From contig CAMVTS010000002.1 in assembly GCA_947170465.1 (NCBI GenBank), positions 54,685-118,684 of the forward strand: a stretch of 64,000 nt of DNA, written 5' to 3'. The stretch is from an uncultured Clostridia bacterium. Lineage in GTDB: Bacteria > Bacillota > Clostridia > Oscillospirales > Acutalibacteraceae. The notes under the pieces were generated by a model. The model saw only the letters and a program-made list of their open reading frames with translations, was not told the DNA's origin and searched no databases. Made by a program: the position numbers and the translations under genes. Position 1 is the first letter of the stretch; every line of letters starts with the position of its first letter. Shown here one piece after another: positions 1 to 10,429 of this stretch.

Positions 1-8
1 CGGCAAAA

Positions 9-1301
9 GTGTTTGAGCGCTATGATGAGCTGCCGCTTGTCTGCCACGACACCAGCCTGTTCATCAGCGAATACGGCTTCGGCTATCGCCGGTTGGTTGA
101 CTGGATTGGCAAGGATATTAACAATCTGACGGATATCGCAGAGATTCGCTCTGTTCTGGAACGAAACCGAAAAGCGCTGGAAGAATGCGCCTGCGAAGAG
201 CTGAAGAACGCACTGCTGCACTGTGCCTGTGACCCCAAAAAGGGCGTCGCCTATGCCGCTTCCATACTGAAAAGCAGCAACACAGAATCCAAGGATATGG
301 TTAGCGCCGTTAGGGGATACCTGCTGACCAACCAACACAATCTGAAATCGGCAAGGGAAGCATTCGTGCTGAAAGAGCAGGCGCTTTACCGGGCGGTCAC
401 AGCGGAAGCAAGCGGGGAATCTACCGATATCAAAACCAAACGTCAATATCAGGAAGCGCTCCGCAGCTATTTTGAAACGCAGACAAAAATACAGATATAT
501 ACAGAGATGCAAACCTTCCTGCATACATTCGAGGGTCAAATTCAAGTGCTTTACAGGGGCGTTTTCGCTCCGCTTGCGGACATGATGGATTCTCTGGCGG
601 AAACCTTCCGTTGTAATCTGTCTGAGCTTGAAGAAGTCCCGGATGTCACGTATGATTTCAGCGTTCCGCTAATTAATCTGAATGACAAAGAATTGAAAAC
701 AGAACTGGATGCGTTGCTCGCCGAGCTTGACGCGGCGGAGGTTCTCTCGCGTCTTGTCAATAGGCTGATTGCCGACGGTGCTGTCGAACAAAGGCTGCCG
801 TCTGTTGTTTCTTCTTTCTTTACCGAGCAGTTCGGCAAAATCGCCGCTATGACCATGGATGATTATATGACAATTAAATTCGGCGTTCGCGACGAGCAGC
901 AGCTGAGCAGCCTGATTAACTACCATGTGCTGCAGACGCTCACCAAAAAAGCCGCTCCCAGGATTTGCATGAATATGCTGTCCCACGGCAATGAATTCTC
1001 CTTCTGCATCGTGCCCGAACGCGCGCCTGTTGTCCTGACGGCTGCACAGAACCTGCACGACTCCTATCCGCATCCGATTATCTTGCAAAACGCCTGCGGT
1101 GACACCATTACCATAATCAGAGAGTTCCTCGGTTTTTCGCTGTACACGCTCACGGAACTTGAACACTATCTCGCAATCTACAACACCAAGATGTTGCACG
1201 GTTTACATATCTATGAAGGAACGCCTTATGACGAACGAGATTTCAGAAAACTATACAATCTGATTCCGCTGAGCCTTCTTTCCGGTTCAAAAAACGAATA
1301 G
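9..1301 (+). CDS. Tubulin-like protein, C-terminal part (5' end outside window); paralog of the next two genes
   Basis: Frame open from the left edge; the GTG at 9 is probably not the true start. Shares with the downstream paralogs 'FAPLADMMDSLAETFRCNL' (cf. FSPLLDTLNNVAETFRYNL) and 'HIYEGTPYDERDFRKLYNLIPLSLL' (cf. HIYENSPYDERDFSKLSDLIPLSLL). Confidence 0.7.
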   Translation: MFERYDELPLVCHDTSLFISEYGFGYRRLVDWIGKDINNLTDIAEIRSVLERNRKALEECACEELKNALLHCACDPKKGVAYAASILKSSNTESKDMVSAVRGYLLTNQHNLKSAREAFVLKEQALYRAVTAEASGESTDIKTKRQYQEALRSYFETQTKIQIYTEMQTFLHTFEGQIQVLYRGVFAPLADMMDSLAETFRCNLSELEEVPDVTYDFSVPLINLNDKELKTELDALLAELDAAEVLSRLVNRLIADGAVEQRLPSVVSSFFTEQFGKIAAMTMDDYMTIKFGVRDEQQLSSLINYHVLQTLTKKAAPRICMNMLSHGNEFSFCIVPERAPVVLTAAQNLHDSYPHPIILQNACGDTITIIREFLGFSLYTLTELEHYLAIYNTKMLHGLHIYEGTPYDERDFRKLYNLIPLSLLSGSKNE

Positions 1302-1384
1302 ATTCCGTTTTTTACGAAAAAAACGACGTATGAAAAGTTTTGATTAATGATAACTTTTATTTAGAAAACGGAGGGTGTTATACC

Positions 1385-4294
1385 ATGATCTATAAACACA
1401 TTTCCCTTGCCGCGGGCGGCGGCATCATCGCCCGCAACCAGCAGGCAGAACAGGAAGAGTGCGCCAATATCTTTATCGGACTCGGCGGTACCGGTATCAG
1501 CTGTCTGAGAGAGGTCAAAAAGCAGGTCTATAACAGACTGGCTCCTGATGATCCCAAGGCGGAGATTCCCACATACGACCACATCCAGTTCCTCGCCATC
1601 GACACCGACACTTGTTCCCTCGGCGATGACGGGAGTATCAGCACGCTCGACATTGCCACGGATTTTGTCGATATCAGCTGCAGTGATATCCATGCCGTCC
1701 TCGGCAACAAGGATCCCTCTCTCCAGTGGTTCAGCGACGACATCTCCATCCTTGCCGCGGAGGCAGGCGCAGGCGGCGTCAGACAGATCGGCAGGCTGCT
1801 GTTCATGATGGAGGTCAATACTGTCGTCTCGGCAATCCGGAGAAAAATCGCCAATGCCCTCGCCGGTCTGGGAGACAATTCCGTCAATATCCACATCTTC
1901 ACCGGATTGGGCGGCGGCACCGGTTCGGGCATATTCCTTGACGTCTGCTATATCCTGCAAAAGATTCTGGATGATTTGGGGATTCTGGGCAGCGCCAACA
2001 CCTGCGGCTACTTCTTCCTGCCCGACGTCAACCTGGAAAAGGTGGAAACCGACTGCGTCAAGGAGTACATCGAGATCAACGGCTTTGCCGCCATGAAAGA
2101 ACTCGACTACTGCATGAACTTCGAGAACAACGGCGGCAGCTGGGATCAGAACTACAAGACCTTTGAGGTTCACACCAACCTGCCGCCTGTCAAGCTGGCT
2201 CACCTCATCACCGCCAAGGACGAGAAGGGCAGCGTCATTCCCGACGGCTACAACTACACGATGAATGTTGTCGTCGACTATGTCATGGGATTCATGACCA
2301 AGCAGAGTGTTAACGTCTGGAACAGAGTTGCCGGCAACTTCGTTTTGAAATCACATATCGCCACCTTCAACCGCAATGTCGTAATGCTCAACAAAGAGAG
2401 AGGCGCGTGTTACCGCTATATCGTACTTGGCGCTTCTACCGCATACATCCCCTACAAGGACATCAACTCCTATCTCACGGCAAGGATCTATGAGGCGTAC
2501 CATGCCCTGCCCAACTCCTGCCATGACATCGACGAATTCCTCAACACACACGGTCTCACCTATAAAGCGCTCCTCGACGAGATCAACCGGAATGCCGGCG
2601 CGATTCCGATGCTTGAGTTAGACCCCCGCGAGCTGTACAACCAGGTGCAGGGCATTAGGCAGCCCAACATTGTCCCGCAGCTGTTCAGCTATATGCTCGG
2701 CAAACAGCCCGAGATCATCGGCAACTATGCCAAGAACAGAGAGAGTCTGGTGCAGAACACCATCGTGTCGCTGAAGAACGCGCTGGTGGAATATGCCACC
2801 AACGCAGCAAGAGGTCCCGTCTATGCTTCGCTGCTGCTGAAGAATTTCGATAAAAACGACCGCGATATGATTGCTGTTGTTGAGGGCTATCTCGCGGAGA
2901 ACGAGCGCAACAAGGCGCAGGCAGTCGCTACCCTCGAGCTCAGAGAGCAGGAGCTTGGCGCCGCGCTCAGAGAACTCCAGCACAGCAACATACTTAACCG
3001 AAGAAGAAGGGCAAGAGAGTACACTGCTGCCGTATACGCTTACTTTACCCAGCAGCTGAGGATCCAGCTCTATGTTGAGATGGGCGAATTCCTGATGGCG
3101 TTCAAACTGCAGGTGAAGGATCTGCACGATAACTTCTTCTCTCCGCTGCTCGACACGCTGAACAATGTCGCGGAAACCTTCCGGTACAACCTGGAATTTC
3201 TGAACGAGGGCAGGTACGTCAACAACGACTACGGCATCAAGCTCGTCAGTCTCGATGACGAAAATCTCAGGAAAAACCTCGACGAAGCGGTTGAAAAGTT
3301 GGATACCACCGCTATCGTCATGGACTTCATTGCCGCCCTGATCAAACAGCCCAAGAAGTGGGAGAGCAGAAACAACGAAGCCCAGATTTCGGCAATGGTT
3401 TCCGAATTTTTCGTTCAGCAGCTGACTGCCTTCACCTCCAAGAACATCGATGAATACCTGGCGACCAAGTTCAACACCAACAGCCAGCAAGCACTCGTTT
3501 CCGCGATTTATCAAAACGTCCTGCTCAAGCTCAAGGATATGGCGGCGCCCATGTTCTGGGCGAGAAAGACGATTGACGAAAAAAGCAGAAAGGGCTATTG
3601 TTCCATACCGAATACCTCCGCAGCAATCCAGGCAGCGGTCCAACAGCTCTACGTGGTTGACAACAAGATCGACGGCAGAAGCTCTGTCGTCCCCGACAGG
3701 ATTTCCATGCTCATTTTCTACTGCGGCGTGCCGATGTTCATGTTCAAGGGCATCGACCTGTACTATCCCGGCTACTCCACCAAGGAGGACATGACCGGCA
3801 AACACATTTACGAGAACAGCCCCTATGATGAGAGAGACTTCTCCAAACTGAGCGACCTGATCCCGCTCAGCCTGTTGCCCGATGATAGAATAACGCCGGA
3901 GATACAGCAGTTTATTGATGACTACCGGGAAGCGCAGGAATTTGGAATCATCTTCAAACAATCCAAACGCGTCCCTTACCCCAGCAAGTATTATCTGCGT
4001 AAGATCGACCCGGAGGATCATCGTCAAAAAACGGAAGCTGTCCAGCAGCTTATCGGTGACAACAACACGGAGAAGGCAGAGCAGTTCCTGAACGATCCGG
4101 CGAATCACGTCCTTCAGTTCGGTGAAACTATCGAGTTGCCGAACACCGGGTGCGAAGGGTATGAAGAAAGCGCTGTGCGCGACCACGTCTTTGCTTCTCC
4201 TGCCTATACTGAGCTGATGCGCGAACAGCTGGTGCTGTGTCGTCGGTTTCGGAAAAGCATTCATAGGATAACAGAATATATTTACAGATGTTGA
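1385..4294 (+). CDS. Large tubulin-like (Tubulin_2-type) GTPase
   Basis: N-terminal 'NIFIGLGGTGISCLREVKKQV' and tubulin-signature-like 'FTGLGGGTGSGIFLDV'; RBS ggaggg before ATG at 1385. Confidence 0.75.
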   Translation: MIYKHISLAAGGGIIARNQQAEQEECANIFIGLGGTGISCLREVKKQVYNRLAPDDPKAEIPTYDHIQFLAIDTDTCSLGDDGSISTLDIATDFVDISCSDIHAVLGNKDPSLQWFSDDISILAAEAGAGGVRQIGRLLFMMEVNTVVSAIRRKIANALAGLGDNSVNIHIFTGLGGGTGSGIFLDVCYILQKILDDLGILGSANTCGYFFLPDVNLEKVETDCVKEYIEINGFAAMKELDYCMNFENNGGSWDQNYKTFEVHTNLPPVKLAHLITAKDEKGSVIPDGYNYTMNVVVDYVMGFMTKQSVNVWNRVAGNFVLKSHIATFNRNVVMLNKERGACYRYIVLGASTAYIPYKDINSYLTARIYEAYHALPNSCHDIDEFLNTHGLTYKALLDEINRNAGAIPMLELDPRELYNQVQGIRQPNIVPQLFSYMLGKQPEIIGNYAKNRESLVQNTIVSLKNALVEYATNAARGPVYASLLLKNFDKNDRDMIAVVEGYLAENERNKAQAVATLELREQELGAALRELQHSNILNRRRRAREYTAAVYAYFTQQLRIQLYVEMGEFLMAFKLQVKDLHDNFFSPLLDTLNNVAETFRYNLEFLNEGRYVNNDYGIKLVSLDDENLRKNLDEAVEKLDTTAIVMDFIAALIKQPKKWESRNNEAQISAMVSEFFVQQLTAFTSKNIDEYLATKFNTNSQQALVSAIYQNVLLKLKDMAAPMFWARKTIDEKSRKGYCSIPNTSAAIQAAVQQLYVVDNKIDGRSSVVPDRISMLIFYCGVPMFMFKGIDLYYPGYSTKEDMTGKHIYENSPYDERDFSKLSDLIPLSLLPDDRITPEIQQFIDDYREAQEFGIIFKQSKRVPYPSKYYLRKIDPEDHRQKTEAVQQLIGDNNTEKAEQFLNDPANHVLQFGETIELPNTGCEGYEESAVRDHVFASPAYTELMREQLVLCRRFRKSIHRITEYIYRC

Positions 4295-4338
4295 TTAATC
4301 AATTCACATAAAAAATCTTGAAGAGGAGAAATGTTTCA

Positions 4339-7300
4339 ATGATTTACAAAAACCTATCCATCGCCGCGGGCGGCGGCATCATCGCCCACAACCAACAGGC
4401 AGAACAGGAAGAATGCGCCAACGTCTTCATCGGACTCGGCGGTACCGGTATCGACTGTCTGAGAGAAGTCAAAAAGCAAGTCTATAACAGACTTGCTCCC
4501 GACGATCCCAAGGCGGAGATCCCCAAATACGACCACATCCAGTTCCTCGCCATTGACACCGACTCTAAATCGCTCGGCGACGACAAGAGCATCAGCACGC
4601 TCGACGTCGCCACGGATTTTGTCGATATCAGCTGCAGCGATATCCACGTCGTCCTCGGCAACACCCGCGTGCTTCGCCAGGATCCTTCTCTCCAGTGGTT
4701 CAGCGACGACATCTCCATTCTTGCCGCGGAGGCAGGCGCAGGCGGCGTCAGACAGGTCGGCAGACTTCTGCTTATCCAGAACATCGATAAGATTGTTTCT
4801 GAAATCAAGAAAAAAATCACCCTTGCGATCACCGGTCTGAGAGGCAAGCCTGTCAATATCCACATTTTCACCGGTATGGGCGGCGGCACCGGCGCCGGCA
4901 CCTTCCTGGACATCTGCTATATCCTGCAAAAGATCCTCAAGGATATGGCGCTGCTGGGCAGCGCCTACACCTGCGGCTACTTCTTCCTGCCTGACGTCAA
5001 CCTGGCAAAGGTGGAGATTGACAGCGTCAAGGAGTATATCGAGATCAACGGCTTTGCCGCCATGAAAGAACTCGACTACTGCATGAACTTCGAGAACAAC
5101 GGCGGCAGCTGGGATCAGAACTACAAGACCTTTGAGGTTCACACCGACCAGCCGCCTGTCAAGCTGGCTCACCTCATCACTGCCAAGGACGAGAAGGGCA
5201 GCGTCATTCCCGACGGCTACAACTACGCCATGAACGTTGTCGTCGACTATGTCATGGAATTCATGACCAAACAGATCGTTAACGCCCAGGACAGAAATTC
5301 AGGCAACTTCGGCTTGAAATCCCATATCGCTAACTTTGACCGCATTGTTGGAATGCTGAACAAAGAGAGAGGCGCGCGCTACTACTACTGCGTACTCGGC
5401 GCTTCCAACGCTTACATTCCTTACAAGGACATCAACTCCTACCTTGCGGCAAGGATTTTTGAGGCATACGCTACCCTGCCCAACTCCTGCCACGACATCG
5501 ACGAATTCGTCAAAACACACAGTCTTGCCTATGACACACTCTGCAATGGTATCAACAAAGAAGCCGGCACGATCCCGATGTTTGAGGTGGACGCCGGCGA
5601 GCTGTACAATCAGGTGCAGGGTATTTTGGAGCCAACCGTTATCCCGCCGTTGCTTAGCTATATGCTCGGCAAAAAGCCCGAGATCATCGGCAACTACGCC
5701 AAGAACAGAGAGAGCCTGGTACAGAACACCATCGTGTCGCTGAAAAACACGCTGACGGAATATGCCACCAACCCTGCAAGAGGTCCCATCTATGCCTCGC
5801 TTCTGCTGAAAAACTTCGATAAAAACGACCGCGATATGACCGCTATTGTCGAGGGCTATATCACAGAGAACGAGAGCAGAAAGTCACAGGCGCTTGCTAC
5901 CCTCGAGCTCCGGGGGCAGGAGCTTGGCGCCGCCCTCAGAGAACTCCAGAACAGCAACAGACTTAACCGCAGAAACAGAGCAAACACGTACGCTTCCTCA
6001 GTACACGCTTACCTCACCCAGCAGCTGAGAGTTCAGTTTTTTGTTGAGATGGGCGAATTCCTGATGGCGTTCAAGCCGCAGGTGAAGGATCTGTACGATA
6101 ACTTCTTCTCTCCGCTGCTCGACACACTGAACAATGTCGCGGAGACCTTCCGCGCCAACTTTACCGCGCTCAATGAAAGCGTGCGCGTTGAAAACGACTA
6201 CGCCATCAAGATCGTCGGTCTCGACGACGAGAGCCTCAAGGAAAGCCTCAACGCAGCGGTTGACAAGCTGGATACCACCGCTATTGTCATGGACTTCATC
6301 GCCGCCCTGATCAAACAGCCCAAGAAGTGGGAGAGCAGAAACAACGAAGCCCAGATTTCGGCAATGGTTTCCGAATTTTTCGTTCAGCAGCTGACTGCCT
6401 TCACCTCCAAGAACATCGATGAATACCTGGCGACCAAGTTCAACACCAACAGCCAGCAAGCACTCGTTTCCGCGATTTATCAAAACGTCCTGCTCAAGCT
6501 CAAGGATATGGCGGCGCCCATGTTCTGGGCGAGAAAGACGATTGACGAAAAAAGCAGAAAGGGCTATTGTTCCATACCGAATACCTCCGCAGCAATCCAG
6601 GCAGCGGTCCAACAGCTCTACGTGGTTGACAACAAGATCGACGGCAGAAGCTCTGTCGTCCCCGACAGGATTTCCATGCTCATTTTCTACTGCGGCGTGC
6701 CGATGTTCATGTTCAAGGGCATCGACCTGTACTATCCCGGCTACTCCACCAAGGAGGACATGACCGGCAAGCACATTTACGAGAACAACAATTATGATAC
6801 GAGAGACTTCACCGACCTGAGCGACCTGATCCCGCTCAGCCTGATGAGCCATGAGCAGATCACACCCAAGATCCAGCAGTTCATCGACGACTACGCCAAA
6901 GCGGTTGAATACGGTATCATCTATAAGGAGCCCAAGGGCGCTGCCGGTACGCAATTTGACTACCTGCTCCGCAAGGTTGACATGGACGACTACAACGAGA
7001 AGCTGCGCAAAATGGAAAAAACCCTGAGCGAGTGGAACATAGATCGCGCAAAAAGGTTCGTCGATGATCCCGCGAACACTGCGCCTCGTTTCTCCGATTC
7101 CATCACACTGCCGAACACCGGCGCGGAAGGCTACAAGGACGACGTCGTCAAAGATCACGTCTTCGCTTCCCAGGTGCTGACAGGAGAAATGTACAAGCAG
7201 CTTGAGCTGTGCCGCACATTACAGGCTGAATTGAAGAAGATCCAGGACAAAATATGGATAGAGGAAAACGTCAAGCGCACCATTATCGCGTTCGTCAACG

Positions 7301-7698
7301 CACTGTGCACCGGCGCCGTCTATATGTCCAAGGACGACAAATACACCTTTATGTACCTCAAGGGCGACTTTGACTTCCCGGACGAGTATACTCTGACCAA
7401 CATGGACACCAAGCCCTACGGCGATATGCTCCCGATTTACAGCGCCTTCGTTCAGTTCATGAACCTCGATCAGGAGGACAAGGACGATATCGCAGAGAGA
7501 GCCAAGATAATCAAGAGAGAAAACGAGGAGGATTGTCTTGCCTTCACCAAGAAGATCAAAGACTACCTTGAAAAGAGAGTCGATCTCCTCAAGGAAATCG
7601 CGGACGAATCCTTCAAAAGCGACAGAAAGGCTATCTATGAATTCATCAAACTGGCAGTCAGCGCTATCAGAACCTTTGAGCGTTCCCTGCTGATGTAA
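4339..7698 (+). CDS. Large tubulin-like (Tubulin_2-type) GTPase, second complete paralog
   Basis: 'NVFIGLGGTGIDCLREVKKQV' and 'FTGMGGGTGAGTFLDI'; highly similar to 1385-4294, with extra C-terminal sequence; RBS aggag before ATG at 4339. Confidence 0.75.
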   Translation: MIYKNLSIAAGGGIIAHNQQAEQEECANVFIGLGGTGIDCLREVKKQVYNRLAPDDPKAEIPKYDHIQFLAIDTDSKSLGDDKSISTLDVATDFVDISCSDIHVVLGNTRVLRQDPSLQWFSDDISILAAEAGAGGVRQVGRLLLIQNIDKIVSEIKKKITLAITGLRGKPVNIHIFTGMGGGTGAGTFLDICYILQKILKDMALLGSAYTCGYFFLPDVNLAKVEIDSVKEYIEINGFAAMKELDYCMNFENNGGSWDQNYKTFEVHTDQPPVKLAHLITAKDEKGSVIPDGYNYAMNVVVDYVMEFMTKQIVNAQDRNSGNFGLKSHIANFDRIVGMLNKERGARYYYCVLGASNAYIPYKDINSYLAARIFEAYATLPNSCHDIDEFVKTHSLAYDTLCNGINKEAGTIPMFEVDAGELYNQVQGILEPTVIPPLLSYMLGKKPEIIGNYAKNRESLVQNTIVSLKNTLTEYATNPARGPIYASLLLKNFDKNDRDMTAIVEGYITENESRKSQALATLELRGQELGAALRELQNSNRLNRRNRANTYASSVHAYLTQQLRVQFFVEMGEFLMAFKPQVKDLYDNFFSPLLDTLNNVAETFRANFTALNESVRVENDYAIKIVGLDDESLKESLNAAVDKLDTTAIVMDFIAALIKQPKKWESRNNEAQISAMVSEFFVQQLTAFTSKNIDEYLATKFNTNSQQALVSAIYQNVLLKLKDMAAPMFWARKTIDEKSRKGYCSIPNTSAAIQAAVQQLYVVDNKIDGRSSVVPDRISMLIFYCGVPMFMFKGIDLYYPGYSTKEDMTGKHIYENNNYDTRDFTDLSDLIPLSLMSHEQITPKIQQFIDDYAKAVEYGIIYKEPKGAAGTQFDYLLRKVDMDDYNEKLRKMEKTLSEWNIDRAKRFVDDPANTAPRFSDSITLPNTGAEGYKDDVVKDHVFASQVLTGEMYKQLELCRTLQAELKKIQDKIWIEENVKRTIIAFVNALCTGAVYMSKDDKYTFMYLKGDFDFPDEYTLTNMDTKPYGDMLPIYSAFVQFMNLDQEDKDDIAERAKIIKRENEEDCLAFTKKIKDYLEKRVDLLKEIADESFKSDRKAIYEFIKLAVSAIRTFERSLLM

Positions 7699-7716
7699 AA
7701 CCAAAACAGTGTATCC

Positions 7717-7758
7717 CGGCTCCGGGTATTTTATCCGGAGCCGCAGGTTCCTGTTTTT
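7717..7758 (+). terminator. Intergenic hairpin plus T-run, candidate terminator or attenuator
   Basis: CGGCTCCGG-gtattttat-CCGGAGCCG (7717-7743), flanked by AAAACAG/CTGTTTTTT. Confidence 0.6.
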
Positions 7759-7799
7759 TGTATTGTAATGTAAAATTCAACATAGAAAAGGGGAAAAAC

Positions 7800-9728
7800 A
7801 TGAATACAAAGCAGATGTTAGACAACGTCGAAACTCAGATCATTGACGGCGAAAGCAGACTGGTGCAAAACGTCGGAAACCGTCCTCACTATCCTTTGAT
7901 GGTATCCTTCTACGGTTCTGCCAAGGAAGGCTGCAGTAGCTTTTTTAATACCATTTGCGGTACCTGGACAAAACAAATCTGCGACAATCTCCTTTTTTAT
8001 CGCTACTCCCGTGCCGATAATGGGCTGGTGTTCTACCGCACCGATGCAGACGAAGAGATTCCCGAGGACACGGTGTTTCAGCAGATTACCAGGGTGACAC
8101 AGACCAGAAACATTTTTGATAACTTCAGGATGTGGTGTCTGTTTAATGTCATCGACACCTCCTATCTCAGCTTTGAGGAATTTGAGGAAGCCTACAACTC
8201 TCTGGACGACCTAAAATACGTCATTGATGATACCGTTCGTTCCATGGTCATCATTATCCTGCGCGACAGCCGTGAGCGTGACCGAAAGGAGACAAATTAC
8301 CGGATTCGCGAGTTTCTGATGCAGCCGTCAGGGTATGATAGCGTGATTCTTTTTTCTAACCGGTCCAGGGGAAATAACAGCTATCCTCTTTCGCTGCTGT
8401 ACAGAGTTGTTGCCAACATTGTGCTGCTGGCTGACAACGATGCGGTCTCTCGCATTGATGACGACAATTACCGTGAGAGAGTGTCCAAGCTCTACAGCCA
8501 AACGCCCTACACCATCGCTTTTACTTCTGTGACAAAACCCACGCGGAATATCCTCTACTGCATGACGCACAAGTTTATTACCGAAATGCAGCAGCGCCGC
8601 TCCAATGCAAAAAACAAGAACACTGACCATCATATGGAATTTATGACGCTTACTGACGTCAATAACATACTAAGTATCAGCAACAACCGTCTGATACATT
8701 TCACTGGGTTTATCAACTCGGTTCGTCAGAGAATAATCAAATCCGGGCTGGACAAAGCAATTTTTCAGTATATGCCCCAGACCCAAAAGGTGCTGATCAA
8801 TGACAACATGGTCATAAACAGCACCTATGCCGGCGTAAAGGACTGCTATCTTCCGGGCGCATTGCAGATGATGGCAAGTAGTATCTGCCGCGAGGAAACA
8901 GAGAGTGCTGAGTTCCGTCAGCTCTTCGCGGAATATGAACACAAGATTAACAGCCAGCTTAACTTGCTCAACGTAGGAAACCTTACTATGGAGCGTGTCA
9001 ACACTGCTTTTTCCAATCTGCAGTCCCTTGCAAATGTCAATGACGGAGACCTGCTTCCAGTGTATTTTCAAAATCTGGTTATTGACACGTTGGTCAATCA
9101 GTTCATTTATCCCAAATGCACGGCGCTTCTCCAGAACATCTTGGACGCCGATGTGTTCCGTCAGACCGACAAGGAGGTTGACCGTTTTATTGCGGAGGTT
9201 TCCGACCGTGTTATCTCTGCAAGTTTCGACGATATCACTAGCAAGTACGGCAATTCCATGAGCGATTTCCTGAGAACCGAGGAAGGCAACGAGTATGTTT
9301 CCCGTTTCCTGAAATTAGGCAATACTTTTGATGACCTTATGCAAGTTTTGGAGGAAGCGCTTTTAGCTGCCAACGTCTACTGCAAGGGCGAAATTAACAT
9401 GCCTTTTATTGACTTTTTTGTCATGATTCTGAGACTATCTGCCAAGTACGACATGATTCCCACACTGAAAGGAATTATGGAAGGAGAAGGCGATCAGGGC
9501 GTAATGCTCCGAGGCGCGTTTCCGGTGTTGCGTGACCTGTCTGTGTTTATGCTGCACTGTTACGACGCGCAGGGAGAAAATGCCACTGAGTTTTTCAAGC
9601 TGCTCGACGAGGCCTATAAAGACGTTTCCGCCACACAGTTCTTCAACACCGGTAATGACGACGCTGTCGACCTGCTGAAGCTGTACAGGGTAGAGGGCTC
9701 TAATTTGATTTTAGGCTTGAATGTTTAA
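7800..9728 (+). CDS. Uncharacterised ~642 aa protein with degenerate P-loop-like N-terminus
   Basis: RBS aaagggg before ATG at 7800; 'MVSFYGSAKEGCSSFFNTI' sits where a Walker A would be. Confidence 0.6.
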   Translation: MNTKQMLDNVETQIIDGESRLVQNVGNRPHYPLMVSFYGSAKEGCSSFFNTICGTWTKQICDNLLFYRYSRADNGLVFYRTDADEEIPEDTVFQQITRVTQTRNIFDNFRMWCLFNVIDTSYLSFEEFEEAYNSLDDLKYVIDDTVRSMVIIILRDSRERDRKETNYRIREFLMQPSGYDSVILFSNRSRGNNSYPLSLLYRVVANIVLLADNDAVSRIDDDNYRERVSKLYSQTPYTIAFTSVTKPTRNILYCMTHKFITEMQQRRSNAKNKNTDHHMEFMTLTDVNNILSISNNRLIHFTGFINSVRQRIIKSGLDKAIFQYMPQTQKVLINDNMVINSTYAGVKDCYLPGALQMMASSICREETESAEFRQLFAEYEHKINSQLNLLNVGNLTMERVNTAFSNLQSLANVNDGDLLPVYFQNLVIDTLVNQFIYPKCTALLQNILDADVFRQTDKEVDRFIAEVSDRVISASFDDITSKYGNSMSDFLRTEEGNEYVSRFLKLGNTFDDLMQVLEEALLAANVYCKGEINMPFIDFFVMILRLSAKYDMIPTLKGIMEGEGDQGVMLRGAFPVLRDLSVFMLHCYDAQGENATEFFKLLDEAYKDVSATQFFNTGNDDAVDLLKLYRVEGSNLILGLNV

Positions 9729-9746
9729 GAAACAAGGGAGTGTTAA

Positions 9747-10418
9747 TTGAGTATGAGAGTAGAAGTTAATAAAAGCTGCGAACAATCCTTTATCATCAAT
9801 ATACAGGAAAACAACGGAATCGTCAGGTGGGAATATGAAAGCAAAAATAAGCCGGAGCTGCTTTTGATTGTCCGGACACCGTTTGAAATAACTCCTGACG
9901 CCGACGAGATTGCACAGCTGATGAGCGAGAGGGATTTTAACGGCAGCAGTGACAACATTGTAACACTTAGCGAAGATATCCGTTGCAAGTTTCTGCGGGT
10001 TGCTCCGGGCATGAGCGGTGTCTATAACGTCATTGCCGCCCCTGCAACCTACACGGTATTTGGCTGCAGACGGGACGGCGACGGTATTGTGATTTATACC
10101 GAAAGGAATAACCGGCATCATTCCTGTTGCGTACCTGCCTTGCTGGAGTATCATGTCGATATCGAGGATCTGAAAGTTAAAGTAAGAACAGGCTTGTTGA
10201 AGTCGCGCGAAGAAGCTCACCGTTTCTCCAAAATTACCGTTACCAACAATCCCAACTATATCGAAGGGGCACTGTACTATTGCTTTGAGGGAAGCAATCT
10301 GCAGTTTCCCATCAGCAAATCCATGCTCGGAAAACCGTTCTATGTTCGTTGGTACATGGGAAAAAACCAACCAATGATTCGATCTCGCTTTAAAGGATAC
10401 CGGGCTGTAAAACACTGA
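9747..10418 (+). CDS. Uncharacterised ~223 aa protein
   Basis: Co-directional, tightly spaced ORF; no family recognised. Confidence 0.55.
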   Translation: MSMRVEVNKSCEQSFIINIQENNGIVRWEYESKNKPELLLIVRTPFEITPDADEIAQLMSERDFNGSSDNIVTLSEDIRCKFLRVAPGMSGVYNVIAAPATYTVFGCRRDGDGIVIYTERNNRHHSCCVPALLEYHVDIEDLKVKVRTGLLKSREEAHRFSKITVTNNPNYIEGALYYCFEGSNLQFPISKSMLGKPFYVRWYMGKNQPMIRSRFKGYRAVKH

Positions 10419-10429
10419 GGAGGAAAACC

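Noticed and set aside
2618-4264. 548-aa minus-strand ORF
   Set aside because: Shadow ORF antisense to the tubulin-like gene; low-complexity V/L-rich translation and no own RBS context. The same applies to 1361-2203 and 5998-7158.
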